25,118 bases of DNA from assembly GCA_035575035.1 (NCBI GenBank), contig DATLYH010000366.1, forward strand, positions 1 to 25,118, in the 5' to 3' direction. The position numbers and the translations under genes were made by a program. Source of the DNA: DATLYH01 sp035575035 (GTDB taxonomy: Bacteria; Planctomycetota; Planctomycetia; Gemmatales; Gemmataceae). Every line of letters begins with the position of its first letter. The first letter of the stretch is position 1. This document shows positions 1 through 6,766 of this stretch, piece by piece. A model generated the notes under the pieces. The model was not told where the DNA came from. It did no database searches and worked only from the letters and a program-made list of their open reading frames with translations.

Positions 1-1944
1 TGCTTGCTCCCCTCTCCCCCCTCAGGGGGGAGAGGGGAAGGGGTGAGGGGGGAGGAACAGCGCGGCCTGCGCGGCGAATACTTCCGCTCCCGGCGCTTCC
101 GCGAGTTTGACCGCGTGTTGCAGCGCGTGGACCCCACGGTCGGGTTCGACTTCGGCACCGCCAGCCCGGAGCCGGAGAAACTCCCGGCCCACGAATTCTC
201 CATTCGCTGGACCGGGTCGGTCCTGGCCCCCGAGACGGGCATTTACGACTTCATCGTCCGCACCGAACACGCCGCCCGCCTGTGGGTCAACGCTACTGAC
301 CGGCCGCTGATCGACGCCTGGGTGAAGTCCGGCAACGACACCGAACACCGCGCCTCCATCTTCCTGCTGGGCGGCCGGCTCTACCCGCTGCGGCTGGAGT
401 TCTCCAAGGCCAAGCAGGGCGTGGATGATTCCAAGAAGCGGACCGACCCACCCCCGCCGGTCAAGGCATCGATCGCGCTGGAGTGGAAGCTCCCCGGCCG
501 GGCCGCGGAGGTCATCCCGCAGCGGAACCTGACGCCGCACCCCTCCCCCGAGGTCCTCGTTGTGACGACCCCCTTCCCGCCGGACGACCGCAATGCCGGT
601 TATGAGCGCGGCACGTCGATCTCGCGGGCCTGGGACCAGTCCACCACCGACGCGGCCATCGAGGTCGCGGGCTATGTCACCCGTCATCTCCGCGAATTGG
701 CCGGCGTCACCGACAGCAGCCCCGACCGAGAGCAGAGCCTGCGTGAGTTCTGCCGCCGCTTCGCCGAGCGGGCCTTCCGCCGGCCGCTGACGCCCGAGCA
801 GCAGCGGCTCTATGTGGACCGCCAGTTTGAAACCGCCCGCGACCTGGAGACGGCCGTCCAGCGGGTCGTGCTTCTGGTCCTGAAGTCGCCCTGGTTCCTC
901 TACCGGGAGATCAGCGATGGCCGGCCCAGCTACGACGTGGCCGCCCGGCTCTCCTTCGGGTTGTGGGACAGCCTGCCCGATGCGGAACTCCTGGAAGCTG
1001 CCGCTCGGGGTGAGTTGGCCACGCGCGAGCAGGTGGTCCGCCAGGCGGAGCGCATGCTGACCGATCTCCGCACTCGCGCCAAGCTCCGCGAGTTCTTCCT
1101 GCAATGGCTCAAGGTCGAGCAGCACCCCGACCTGGCCAAGGACTCTACCCGCTTCCCCGGCTTCGACGAGGCGGCCGCCTCCGACCTGCGCACCTCGCTC
1201 GACCTGTTTTTGGAGGAGGTGCTCTGGAGCGAGACAGCCGACTTCCGACAGCTGTTCCTGGCGGATTATCTGTATCTGAACGGCCGACTGGCGCGGTTAT
1301 ACGGTGCCGATCTGCCCGCCGATGCCCCGTTCCAGAAGGTGATTCTGGAGCCGCGCGAGCGGGCCGGGGTATTGACCCATCCCTACCTGACGGCGACGTT
1401 CGCTTACGCGGAAGAGAGTTCGCCCATCCATCGCGGGGTGTTCATTGCCCGCAGCGTTCTGGGGCGATCGCTCCGGCCGCCGCCCGAGGCCTTCACGCCG
1501 CTGCCGGCCGACCTTCACCCCGACCTGACTACCCGGGAGCGCGTGGCGCTTCAGACCCGGCCCCAGGCCTGCCTGGCGTGCCACGGGATGATCAATCCGC
1601 TCGGCTTCACCCTGGAACACTTCGATGCCATCGGCCGCTACCGCGACAAGGAAAAGGGGAAGCCGATCGACGCGACCGGTTCCTACCAGACACGCACCGG
1701 CGAGGTGGTGAAGTTTGCCGGTGTCCGCGATCTGGCCGCATTCCTGGCCGGCAGCGAGGAGGTGCATGAAGCCTTCGTCGAGCAGTTGTTCCATTACCTG
1801 GTCAAGCAGCCGATCCGCGCCTACGGCCCGTGGACGCTGTCGGACCTGTGCCAGGCTTTTGCCGATAATCGCTATAACATCCGCAAACTGCTGGTGGAGA
1901 TCATGGCGGTGTCCGCCTTGCCCCGCCGCGAGGAAAAACCCTAG
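1..1944 (+). CDS. PA14 / DUF1595-DUF1592-DUF1588-DUF1585 planctomycete protein (5' partial)
   Basis: The reading frame is open from the first base, so the N-terminus lies outside the window. The order seen is a PA14-like beta domain (about 60-530), a DUF1595-like segment with RRPLTPEQQ (about 690-910), DUF1592 with YDVAARLSFGLWDSLPD (930-1310), DUF1588 with AGVLTHPYLTATFAY and a heme-c-type motif CLACH at 1570-1584, and DUF1585 ending in the LLVEIMAVSALP block (1750-1925). This arrangement is characteristic of large planctomycete proteins that usually also carry an N-terminal cytochrome c domain, which would be upstream here. They are normally encoded next to a DUF1552 protein, as in this window. 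The biochemical role is not established; a periplasmic or surface redox or polymer-degradation role is inference. A GC-rich palindrome lies in frame at 9-37, just before the PA14 domain. Confidence 0.93.
   Translation, partial: CLLPSPPSGGRGEGVRGEEQRGLRGEYFRSRRFREFDRVLQRVDPTVGFDFGTASPEPEKLPAHEFSIRWTGSVLAPETGIYDFIVRTEHAARLWVNATDRPLIDAWVKSGNDTEHRASIFLLGGRLYPLRLEFSKAKQGVDDSKKRTDPPPPVKASIALEWKLPGRAAEVIPQRNLTPHPSPEVLVVTTPFPPDDRNAGYERGTSISRAWDQSTTDAAIEVAGYVTRHLRELAGVTDSSPDREQSLREFCRRFAERAFRRPLTPEQQRLYVDRQFETARDLETAVQRVVLLVLKSPWFLYREISDGRPSYDVAARLSFGLWDSLPDAELLEAAARGELATREQVVRQAERMLTDLRTRAKLREFFLQWLKVEQHPDLAKDSTRFPGFDEAAASDLRTSLDLFLEEVLWSETADFRQLFLADYLYLNGRLARLYGADLPADAPFQKVILEPRERAGVLTHPYLTATFAYAEESSPIHRGVFIARSVLGRSLRPPPEAFTPLPADLHPDLTTRERVALQTRPQACLACHGMINPLGFTLEHFDAIGRYRDKEKGKPIDATGSYQTRTGEVVKFAGVRDLAAFLAGSEEVHEAFVEQLFHYLVKQPIRAYGPWTLSDLCQAFADNRYNIRKLLVEIMAVSALPRREEKP
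9..37. repeat. Palindromic element inside the coding sequence
   Basis: A perfect 13-bp inverted repeat, CCCCTCTCCCCCC (9-21) against 25-37, with a 3-nt loop, followed by a GGGTGAGGGG tail to about 50. It is read through as PSPPSGGRGEGVRG, a low-complexity insert just before the PA14 domain. A second element of the same type lies at 16586-16614 in the tricorn gene. Such GGGGAGAGGGG-type palindromes are usually intergenic repeats. Confidence 0.75.
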
Positions 1945-1976
1945 CCCCAGCACCGCCCGCCGCGGAGGCAGGCCGA

Positions 1977-2123
1977 ATGAACGGTGGTGATGTCCCATGG
2001 GTTGAAGTCGTCCTGCTTGTCACTCTCTGGCTCTTGCTTTCCCGAAACGGCCCGGTGGTTGACGAGCGGTTCGGTCTGTCCAAGCAGATACGGGAGCTTC
2101 GGCAACAATTTGAGGAGAAATAA
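1977..2123 (+). CDS. 48-residue single-span membrane microprotein
   Basis: An ATG at 1977 is preceded by GGAGG at 1964-1968, eight bases upstream, and opens a 48-codon frame ending TAA at 2121-2123. Residues 8-21 (WVEVVLLVTLWLLL) form one hydrophobic span. The tail after residue 28 (VDERFGLSKQIRELRQQFEEK, split by charge into a heptad-like pattern) looks like an amphipathic helix or short coiled coil. It begins 32 bases after the DUF1592-type gene stops and was followed at once by a DUF1552-type start, so it was probably the middle gene of that operon. I do not recognise the family. The good ribosome binding site, membrane span and operon position argue that it is real, but the length makes this uncertain. 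Confidence 0.6.
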   Translation: MNGGDVPWVEVVLLVTLWLLLSRNGPVVDERFGLSKQIRELRQQFEEK

Positions 2124-2124
2124 C

Positions 2125-2151
2125 GTGGTCCAGAAAACTCGACGTGAGTTC
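2125..2151 (+). pseudogene. 5' remnant of a second DUF1552 gene
   Basis: GTG at 2125 starts V-V-Q-K-T-R-R-E-F, matching the beginning of the intact DUF1552 protein at 3023 (V-S-Q-K-K-T-R-R-E-F). At DNA level AGAAAACTCGACGTGA is identical in both, and AGGAG lies seven bases before the GTG in both copies. The homology stops after the TTC codon at 2149-2151; the frame then runs through unrelated sequence to TAA at 2182-2184. The copies differ by one codon and several bases, so this is not a simple recent target-site duplication. Confidence 0.6.
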
Positions 2152-2233
2152 CCGGATGGCGCCGGGCCTTCGGATCGCCGATAAACTGGTAGGCAAGTTC
2201 TTTCAACTGCGGAGGTGCCAGCTGTGTAGGCAC
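2152..2233 (-). pseudogene. Possible truncated gene start downstream of the antitoxin
   Basis: On the minus strand a GTG at 2233, six bases after the antitoxin stop, opens V-P-T-Q-L-A-P-P-Q-L-K-E-L-A-Y-Q-F-I-G-D and continues about 28 codons before entering the antisense of the DUF1552 remnant. It may be the first part of a third gene that travelled with the toxin-antitoxin pair and was cut at the junction. There is no well-spaced ribosome binding site and I do not recognise the protein, so chance is a serious alternative. Confidence 0.2.
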
Positions 2234-2239
2234 TCTTCC

Positions 2240-2614
2240 TCAGGCGGGCTGGGGCGGTTGAGCTCCACCGTCAGCATCTGCTAGCGAAACCACAAGACGC
2301 TTGCCCACGGCTTCGGCGTAGCGCACGAGGGTCTCGACGGTGGGGTTAGGCCGCTGCCCGGTCTCGAGCTTGGAGAGGGCCGATCGGTCCATGCCGGTCA
2401 GTTGGCTCAGGTCCGACAGGCTCAGGCCTCGTGCTTCGCGAGCGGCCTTCAGCTGCTTGATCAACTCATCCAGTTGGTCGAGGGCCGCCATCCGCTGATG
2501 ATGTCGTGCGATCAGGTCGGGCAGTTCCTGTTCGACCTGTTCACGGACCTCACGGTACTTCGCGGCCTCCTCGGGTGTGAGTCGTCGGTTGCGGGTAGTG
2601 CGGCGCATGGTCAT
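2240..2614 (-). CDS. XRE-family helix-turn-helix antitoxin
   Basis: A 124-residue protein starting MTMRRTTRNRRLTPEEAAKY. Residues about 15-50 are a charged helical region. Residues about 52-105 form an XRE/Cro helix-turn-helix: AREARGLSLSDLSQLTGM, then DRSALSKLETGQ and PTVETLVRYAEAVGKRL. The start at 2614 is chosen because GAGGAGG lies about eight bases upstream and because ATGA overlaps the upstream gene's stop by four bases, so the two genes are translationally coupled. Longer in-frame starts would run deep into that gene. As in other toxin-first modules (HigBA and BrnTA types), the protein is expected to neutralise its partner and repress the shared promoter, probably at the palindrome at 2897-2916. 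This function is inferred from family and arrangement. Confidence 0.88.
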   Translation of the reverse strand: MTMRRTTRNRRLTPEEAAKYREVREQVEQELPDLIARHHQRMAALDQLDELIKQLKAAREARGLSLSDLSQLTGMDRSALSKLETGQRPNPTVETLVRYAEAVGKRLVVSLADADGGAQPPQPA

Positions 2615-2877
2615 GGTCGCTGCCTCCTCGGAACTTCGTAGGCCGTTACCGGGTAGACGGTGTCGGCGTCGATTTCTTCGTACACGACCATCAGGTGCCG
2701 GCCCGTGCTGGTGTCCCCAAAGACCACGGGCCGGCCGGAGGACCGGCTGATGTCTGTGTCCGTCGCGTTCTGGAGGACCTCTTCGACCTCTTCCTTCGTG
2801 ACACCGTGCTGCGCACAGTGCTGCACATTGCCATCTGGGTCGTCCTCCAGGTCCCATACAATCGAGTCGTACGGCAT
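2611..2877 (-). CDS. BrnT-like / RelE-superfamily toxin candidate
   Basis: An 88-residue protein from MPYDSIVWDL. The features are a W-D-x-E opening, D-x-x-G-N-V-x-H followed by HGVTKEEVEEVL, then RSSGRPVVFGDTSTGRHLMV and a C-terminal VYPVTAYEVP strand. This pattern resembles BrnT and related DUF4258-like small toxins and is common next to XRE antitoxins. The start at 2877 has AGGAGG ten bases upstream; the longer frame from 2928 would begin in the operator. Toxin first, antitoxin second with a four-base overlap supports a bicistronic module. If it is a BrnT/RelE relative it would be an mRNA endonuclease, but no catalytic residues can be assigned securely by eye. Confidence 0.8.
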   Translation of the reverse strand: MPYDSIVWDLEDDPDGNVQHCAQHGVTKEEVEEVLQNATDTDISRSSGRPVVFGDTSTGRHLMVVYEEIDADTVYPVTAYEVPRRQRP

Positions 2878-2896
2878 GGCTCCGGTCCTCCTGCCT

Positions 2897-2916
2897 TGTG
2901 GTATTTTAATACCACA
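2897..2916 (-). promoter_or_regulatory. Operator palindrome and promoter of the toxin-antitoxin pair
   Basis: TGTGGTATT and AATACCACA form a perfect 9-bp inverted repeat around a 2-base centre, the usual form of an antitoxin operator. The minus strand has TAAAAT inside it (a 5/6 match to a -10) and TTGACA at 2928-2923 just upstream, although the spacing of 14 is short. A second TTGACC lies at 2935-2930. AGGAGG for the toxin follows at 2892-2887. Binding by the adjacent XRE protein is inferred. Confidence 0.6.
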
Positions 2917-3022
2917 CCGTAGTGTCAACGGTCAACCCAGATAAAATCGAGAACTGGTATAGAACGCGCCGCATTGTCAGTGGTCAGCATTCGATTCGCC
3001 AAACGCAATCAGGAGAAGCGAC

Positions 3023-4339
3023 GTGAGCCAGAAGAAAACTCGACGTGAATTCATCCGTGACTTGGGGATTGGCGCGGCCGCCATCCCGTTCATCCTCAAC
3101 TTGCCCAGCCTGGGCTTCGCCAATCAGCAGCGGCGCAAGCAGCGGCTGGTCATCATGTTCAGCCCCAACGGCGTCGTCCCTTCGACCTTCTGGCCCGACT
3201 ACGAAGGGAAACTGGAGACGCTCAAGGAAAGTCTCCAACCGCTGGAGCCGTTCAAGGATCGCACCCTGATCCTGCACGGCGTCTGTGACAAGATCCGGGG
3301 GGACGGCGACAACCACATGCGCGGCATCGGCTGCCTGCTGACCGGCATCGAGCTGTTCCCCGGCAACATCCAGGGGGGCTCGCACACGCCGGCCGGCTGG
3401 TCCCGCGGCATCTCCATCGACCAGGAGATCAAGAACTTCTTGCAGCGCGACCCGGCCACACGCACCCGCTTCGGCTCGCTGGAGTTCGGCGTGATGGTGC
3501 CCGACCGCGCCGACACCTGGACCCGTATGGTCTATGCCGGGCCGAACAAACCGATCGAGCCGATCGACGACCCGTACCGGATGTTCGCCAAACTGTACGG
3601 CCGGGTCAAGGACCGCGAGAGCCTCAAGAGCATCCTCGACGACCTTCAGGACGACCTGCGCAAGGTCGGCTCGCTGGTCAGCGCCGAGGACCGCCGGCTG
3701 CTGGAAGAGCACACCACCTTCGTCCGCGAGATGGAGCAGGAGCTAAAGGCCGAGGCCGAGTCCGTCGGCCATGCCGTCCCCGAGTTGGAGCCGGGCGTCC
3801 GGGAAGAGAACGACAACATGCCCCGGATCAGCAAGATGCAGATCGATTTGCTGGTGAATAGCTTTGTCGCCGACTTCGCCCGGGTGGCCACGTTGCAATT
3901 CACCAACTCGGTCGGTCAGGCCCGGATGCGTTGGCTGAAGGTGGAGGAAGGCCACCATGAGCTGTCGCACAAGCCGGACAACGACGCCGAGTCGCAGGAC
4001 AAACTGACGCGGATCAACCGCTGGTATTGCGAGCAGCTGGCCTACCTGGCCCGGCGGCTGGCCGAGACCCCCGAGCCGGGCGGCGGCGGCAGCCTGCTGG
4101 ACAACACCCTCATTGTCTGGACCAACGAGCTGGGCAAAGGGAACTCGCACACCCTCGACAACATCCCGTTCGTGCTGGTGGGCAACGGCCTGGACTTCCG
4201 CATGGGGCGCTCGCTCCGCTATCCGCGGGTGCCGCACAACCGGCTGCTGTTGGCCCTGGCCCACGGCATGGGCCACCATATCAAGACGTTCGGCAACCCG
4301 GACTTCTGCGGCGACGGCGTTTTGCCGAACCTGACCTAA
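3023..4339 (+). CDS. Tat-exported DUF1552 protein
   Basis: A 438-residue protein starting at GTG with AGGAG seven bases upstream. Residues 5-32 form a twin-arginine signal (T-R-R-E-F-I-R-D followed by GIGAAAIPFILNLPSLGFA). The body has typical DUF1552 blocks: VIMFSPNGVVPSTFWP, SQPL-like and HGVCDKI segments, the GDGDNHMRG region, and the C-terminal WTNELGKGNSHTLDNIPFVL followed by GNPDFCGDGVLPNL. Length is normal for the family. DUF1552 genes sit beside DUF1592/DUF1588 genes in planctomycetes and some other phyla, as here; the molecular function is unknown. A toxin-antitoxin insertion now separates it from its probable original operon partner, and no clear promoter is visible in the 145 bases upstream, so its present transcription is an open question. 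Confidence 0.93.
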   Translation: MSQKKTRREFIRDLGIGAAAIPFILNLPSLGFANQQRRKQRLVIMFSPNGVVPSTFWPDYEGKLETLKESLQPLEPFKDRTLILHGVCDKIRGDGDNHMRGIGCLLTGIELFPGNIQGGSHTPAGWSRGISIDQEIKNFLQRDPATRTRFGSLEFGVMVPDRADTWTRMVYAGPNKPIEPIDDPYRMFAKLYGRVKDRESLKSILDDLQDDLRKVGSLVSAEDRRLLEEHTTFVREMEQELKAEAESVGHAVPELEPGVREENDNMPRISKMQIDLLVNSFVADFARVATLQFTNSVGQARMRWLKVEEGHHELSHKPDNDAESQDKLTRINRWYCEQLAYLARRLAETPEPGGGGSLLDNTLIVWTNELGKGNSHTLDNIPFVLVGNGLDFRMGRSLRYPRVPHNRLLLALAHGMGHHIKTFGNPDFCGDGVLPNLT

Positions 4340-4352
4340 GCGGATCGGGGCT

Positions 4353-4432
4353 CCGAGCCCGGAGCGATCCGAGCCCGGAGCGATCCGAGCCCGGAGCGAT
4401 CCGAGCCCGGAGCGATCCGAGCCCGGAGCGTG
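4353..4432. repeat. Five 16-bp tandem repeats (inverted family 1 core)
   Basis: CCGAGCCCGGAGCGAT is repeated head to tail at 4353, 4369, 4385, 4401 and 4417; the last copy ends in TG instead of AT. Each unit is the reverse complement of the core of the 33-bp repeats that follow (CGCTCCGGGCTCGG), so this looks like local amplification of part of that element. The stretch 4340-4794 holds this array, the 4453-4604 array and about 190 bases in which I see no gene. Confidence 0.9.
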
Positions 4433-4477
4433 AGCGACGGGATAGGACTTGCCCCGTCGCTGACGCTCCGGGCTCGG
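4417..4477. terminator. Long hairpin 3' of the DUF1552 gene
   Basis: Bases 4417-4441 pair with 4453-4477 to give a 25-bp stem with one mismatch and an 11-nt loop. It is formed by an inverted and a direct copy of the family 1 repeat, about 80 bases after the DUF1552 stop. No T run follows, so intrinsic termination is uncertain; a transcript 3'-end-stabilising role is equally possible. Confidence 0.4.
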
Positions 4478-4604
4478 ATAGTTTACCCGTCGCTGACGCT
4501 CCGGGCTCGGATAGTTTACCCGTCGCTCACGCTCCGGGATAGTTCCCCGTCGCGGACGCTCCGGGCTCGGATAGTTTACCCGTCGCTGACGCTCCGGGCT
4601 CGGA
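4453..4604. repeat. Family 1 repeats: five units of about 33 bp
   Basis: Units start at 4453, 4486, 4519, 4546 and 4579. Each begins CCCGTCGC, continues T/G-G/C-ACGCTCCGGG and usually ends CTCGGATAGTTTA. The third unit lacks CTCGG, and the fifth stops at CTCGGA. The period of 33 is a multiple of three, which creates spurious open frames reading SLTLRARI. Three more copies lie at 18443-18536. Confidence 0.92.
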
Positions 4605-4794
4605 AGGCAAATCGACCTAGCCGACCGGCCCGGGTTTTGGCATCATGCTGCGGCTCCAAGTCGGGGCAAGGGGCGTGTGGTGGATAGGCCCCGCGGGCCG
4701 AGAAGCGCCCCCGGCCCCGCTCAGTCCGCGCGGCCGATCACGGAGCAAAACCGGAGTGGCCGAGGACGTTCCTTACCCCACACCGGGGGGAGCC

Positions 4795-5808
4795 GTGTCA
4801 GTGACCGAGCCGGACAACGGTGCCCGGAAGGGGATCTCCTGGCCGCGTGCCGCCCTGCGGGGCGGGGCGGTCGGCCTGTTGCTGGCGCTGGGGGCGAATG
4901 CCGCCTACGTGATGATCGGCCCCAACTTCCACGCCGTGGTACCCGGCCAGGTTTACCGCTGCGCCCAGCCGTCCGGCGACGAACTGGAGCGGCTGATCCG
5001 GCGCTATGGCGTCCGCACGGTGATCAACCTGCGCGGCTGCTGCCCGCCGCTGCCGTGGTATCTGGACGAATGCCGGGCCACGCACCGCTGCAACGTGGCC
5101 CAGGAGGACGTTACCCTCTCGGCCGGCCGGCTCCCTTCCATCCACGAGGTGCGCCGGCTAGTGGACGTGCTCGACCGGAGCGAATACCCGGTCCTGATCC
5201 ACTGCCGCCGGGGGGCCGACCGCACCGGCCTGGCTGCGGTTGCCGCCCTGCTGCTGCGGTCCGACATCCCGCTTGCCCAGGCCCGCCGCCAGCTGTCGCT
5301 GTCCTACGGCCATGTCGCCGTCGGCAAGGCGGCTTACCTCAACCAGTTCTTCGACTTTTACGAGGAATGGCTCGACCGGCAGGGGTTGGAGCATTCTCCT
5401 GCTGTCTTCCGCCGCTGGGCGCGGCGGGAATACTGCCCGGGCGTCTGCCGCTGCGAGCTGGAGCTGCTGGAGCCGCTGGAGGCGGTTCCACCGGGTCGGC
5501 CGTTTGCCGTCCGGGTGCGTGCCCGCAATACCTCCTTCCGGACCTGGCGGCTGCGGCGCGGGACCGCCGCCGGCGTCCATGCCTCCTACGTCGTTTACAA
5601 CCACCATCAGCATAAGGCGGCATCGGGAGAGGGAGGGCTGTTCGAGGCCGAGGTGCCCCCGGGCCGGAGCATTGACCTGACGCTCGCCCTGCCGGCGCTG
5701 AAGCCGGGGCGTTACCGGCTGTTGGTGGACATGACCGATGGGCAACACTGCTGGTTCCTGCAAACCGGGTCGGAGCCGCTGGAACAGGAGTTTGTGGTCC
5801 GTGAGTAA
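4795..5808 (+). CDS. Membrane-anchored dual-specificity-type phosphatase with C-terminal beta domain
   Basis: GTG at 4795 follows a GGGGGGAG tract and gives 337 residues; the longer frame from 4645 would read through unlike sequence. Residues about 18-40 are one hydrophobic span. Residues about 50-190 are a tyrosine/dual-specificity phosphatase domain: GQVYRCAQPS, VRTVINLRG and the catalytic loop H-C-R-R-G-A-D-R-T (Cys137, Arg143, the C-x5-R signature). The C-terminal part (about 235-337: ARNTSFRTWRLR, LPALKPGRYRLLVDMTDGQH, LEQEFVV) looks like a carbohydrate-related beta-sandwich similar to the C-terminal domain of Wzt-type O-antigen transporters; this assignment is tentative. It is the first gene of an operon with a flippase-like protein and a lipid-linked glycosyltransferase, so a phospholipid- or polyprenyl-phosphate substrate is as plausible as a protein substrate. 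Confidence 0.85.
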   Translation: MSVTEPDNGARKGISWPRAALRGGAVGLLLALGANAAYVMIGPNFHAVVPGQVYRCAQPSGDELERLIRRYGVRTVINLRGCCPPLPWYLDECRATHRCNVAQEDVTLSAGRLPSIHEVRRLVDVLDRSEYPVLIHCRRGADRTGLAAVAALLLRSDIPLAQARRQLSLSYGHVAVGKAAYLNQFFDFYEEWLDRQGLEHSPAVFRRWARREYCPGVCRCELELLEPLEAVPPGRPFAVRVRARNTSFRTWRLRRGTAAGVHASYVVYNHHQHKAASGEGGLFEAEVPPGRSIDLTLALPALKPGRYRLLVDMTDGQHCWFLQTGSEPLEQEFVVRE

Positions 5809-6766
5809 GATGATTCGCCTGGCGGCCGGGCTGGCCCTGCTGGCCTGGCTGGCCTGGCAGACCGACTGGGGACCGGCCGCGGAGGCGGTCCGCCGTTTGC
5901 GCTGGGAGGTCGGGCTGGCGGCCCTGGCCCTGTATGGGCTGACGCAGGTCCTCAGCAGCTGGCGCTGGCAGATGCTGGCCCGACCGCTGGGGTTCAACCC
6001 GCCGCTGCGCCACCTGGTCGGTTTTTACTTCATCGGCATGTTCTTCAACCTGGTGCTGCCGACCTCGGTCGGCGGCGACGTGGTCCGCGCCTGGTATCTC
6101 GACGGCGGGTCCGGCCGACGCTCGGCTGCGCTGCTGAGCGTGCTCCTCGATCGGGCCAGCGGGCTGATGCTTCTGCTGTTGCTGGCCTGCGGTGCTGTCC
6201 TGGTCTCCCCTCTCGACTTGCCCCTGTGGCTGGTCGGAGCCGTCTGGAGCATGGCGGCGGCGATGGTGCTCGGCCTGGCTGCGCTGCCGTTGCTGGCCCG
6301 CTACCGACTGCTCAGCGCTCGCCACGAGGAGCTGGGCGCCCGCCTCCAGCGCTGTCTGCCGTTGCTGCTTCGGCCAGGGCCCTTGCTGCTTAGCGGACTG
6401 GTGCAGGCGGCCAACGTGGTACTGGTCTGGATGATCGGCCGGGCGCTGGGGCTGGCGGTGGCGGACAGCTATTACTGGGTCCTGGTGCCGGTGGTGACGC
6501 TCCTGACGCTCTTGCCGATCAGTCTGAACGGCATGGGCATCCGGGAAGGGGGCACGGTGCTCTTGCTGGGGCTGCAAGGGGTGCCCGCGGGCCCCGCCCT
6601 GACGTTGGCCTTGTTGTGGTTCGCCGTTTTCACCGTCGCCGGCCTGGCCGGCGCCCCGGTTTACCTGTTCGGTTCTTTCCCCCGATTTCAGGTGCAAGCG
6701 GATGACCAACCTCTCGGTGATCGTTCCGATCAAGGACGAGCGGGACAACCTCGGGCCGCTGCATGA
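5801..6766 (+). CDS. UPF0104 / LPG-synthase-TM-type flippase-like membrane protein
   Basis: GTG at 5801 has AGGAG at 5786-5790, ten bases upstream, and overlaps the preceding gene by eight bases; ATG at 5810 is the alternative. The 321 residues contain about seven or eight hydrophobic spans. Family blocks are SSWRWQMLARPLGF, the conserved FFNLVLPTSVGGDVVRAWYL, LLDRASGL and SLNGMGIREGG. This is the pattern of PF03706 (AglD/lysyl-phosphatidylglycerol synthase membrane domain), members of which are proposed to move or modify polar lipids. Its place between a phosphatase and a polyprenyl-phosphate glycosyltransferase suggests movement of a lipid-linked sugar; the substrate is unknown. The last 65 bases overlap the next gene in another frame. 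Confidence 0.87.
   Translation: MSKMIRLAAGLALLAWLAWQTDWGPAAEAVRRLRWEVGLAALALYGLTQVLSSWRWQMLARPLGFNPPLRHLVGFYFIGMFFNLVLPTSVGGDVVRAWYLDGGSGRRSAALLSVLLDRASGLMLLLLLACGAVLVSPLDLPLWLVGAVWSMAAAMVLGLAALPLLARYRLLSARHEELGARLQRCLPLLLRPGPLLLSGLVQAANVVLVWMIGRALGLAVADSYYWVLVPVVTLLTLLPISLNGMGIREGGTVLLLGLQGVPAGPALTLALLWFAVFTVAGLAGAPVYLFGSFPRFQVQADDQPLGDRSDQGRAGQPRAAA

Noticed and set aside
2125..3040. Target-site duplication of a transposon around the toxin-antitoxin genes
   Set aside because: The two copies differ by a codon and several bases and are much longer than usual duplications. No transposase or terminal inverted repeats are visible.
4353..4604. CRISPR array
   Set aside because: Units are directly adjacent with no unique spacers, and no cas genes are present.
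4430..4687. Repetitive open frame reading SLTLRARI several times
   Set aside because: It arises because the family 1 repeat period of 33 is a multiple of three. No ribosome site or flanking protein-like sequence.
5339..6748. 469-codon minus-strand frame rich in Gln, Arg and Pro
   Set aside because: Antisense shadow of the phosphatase and flippase-like genes, which have recognised motifs.
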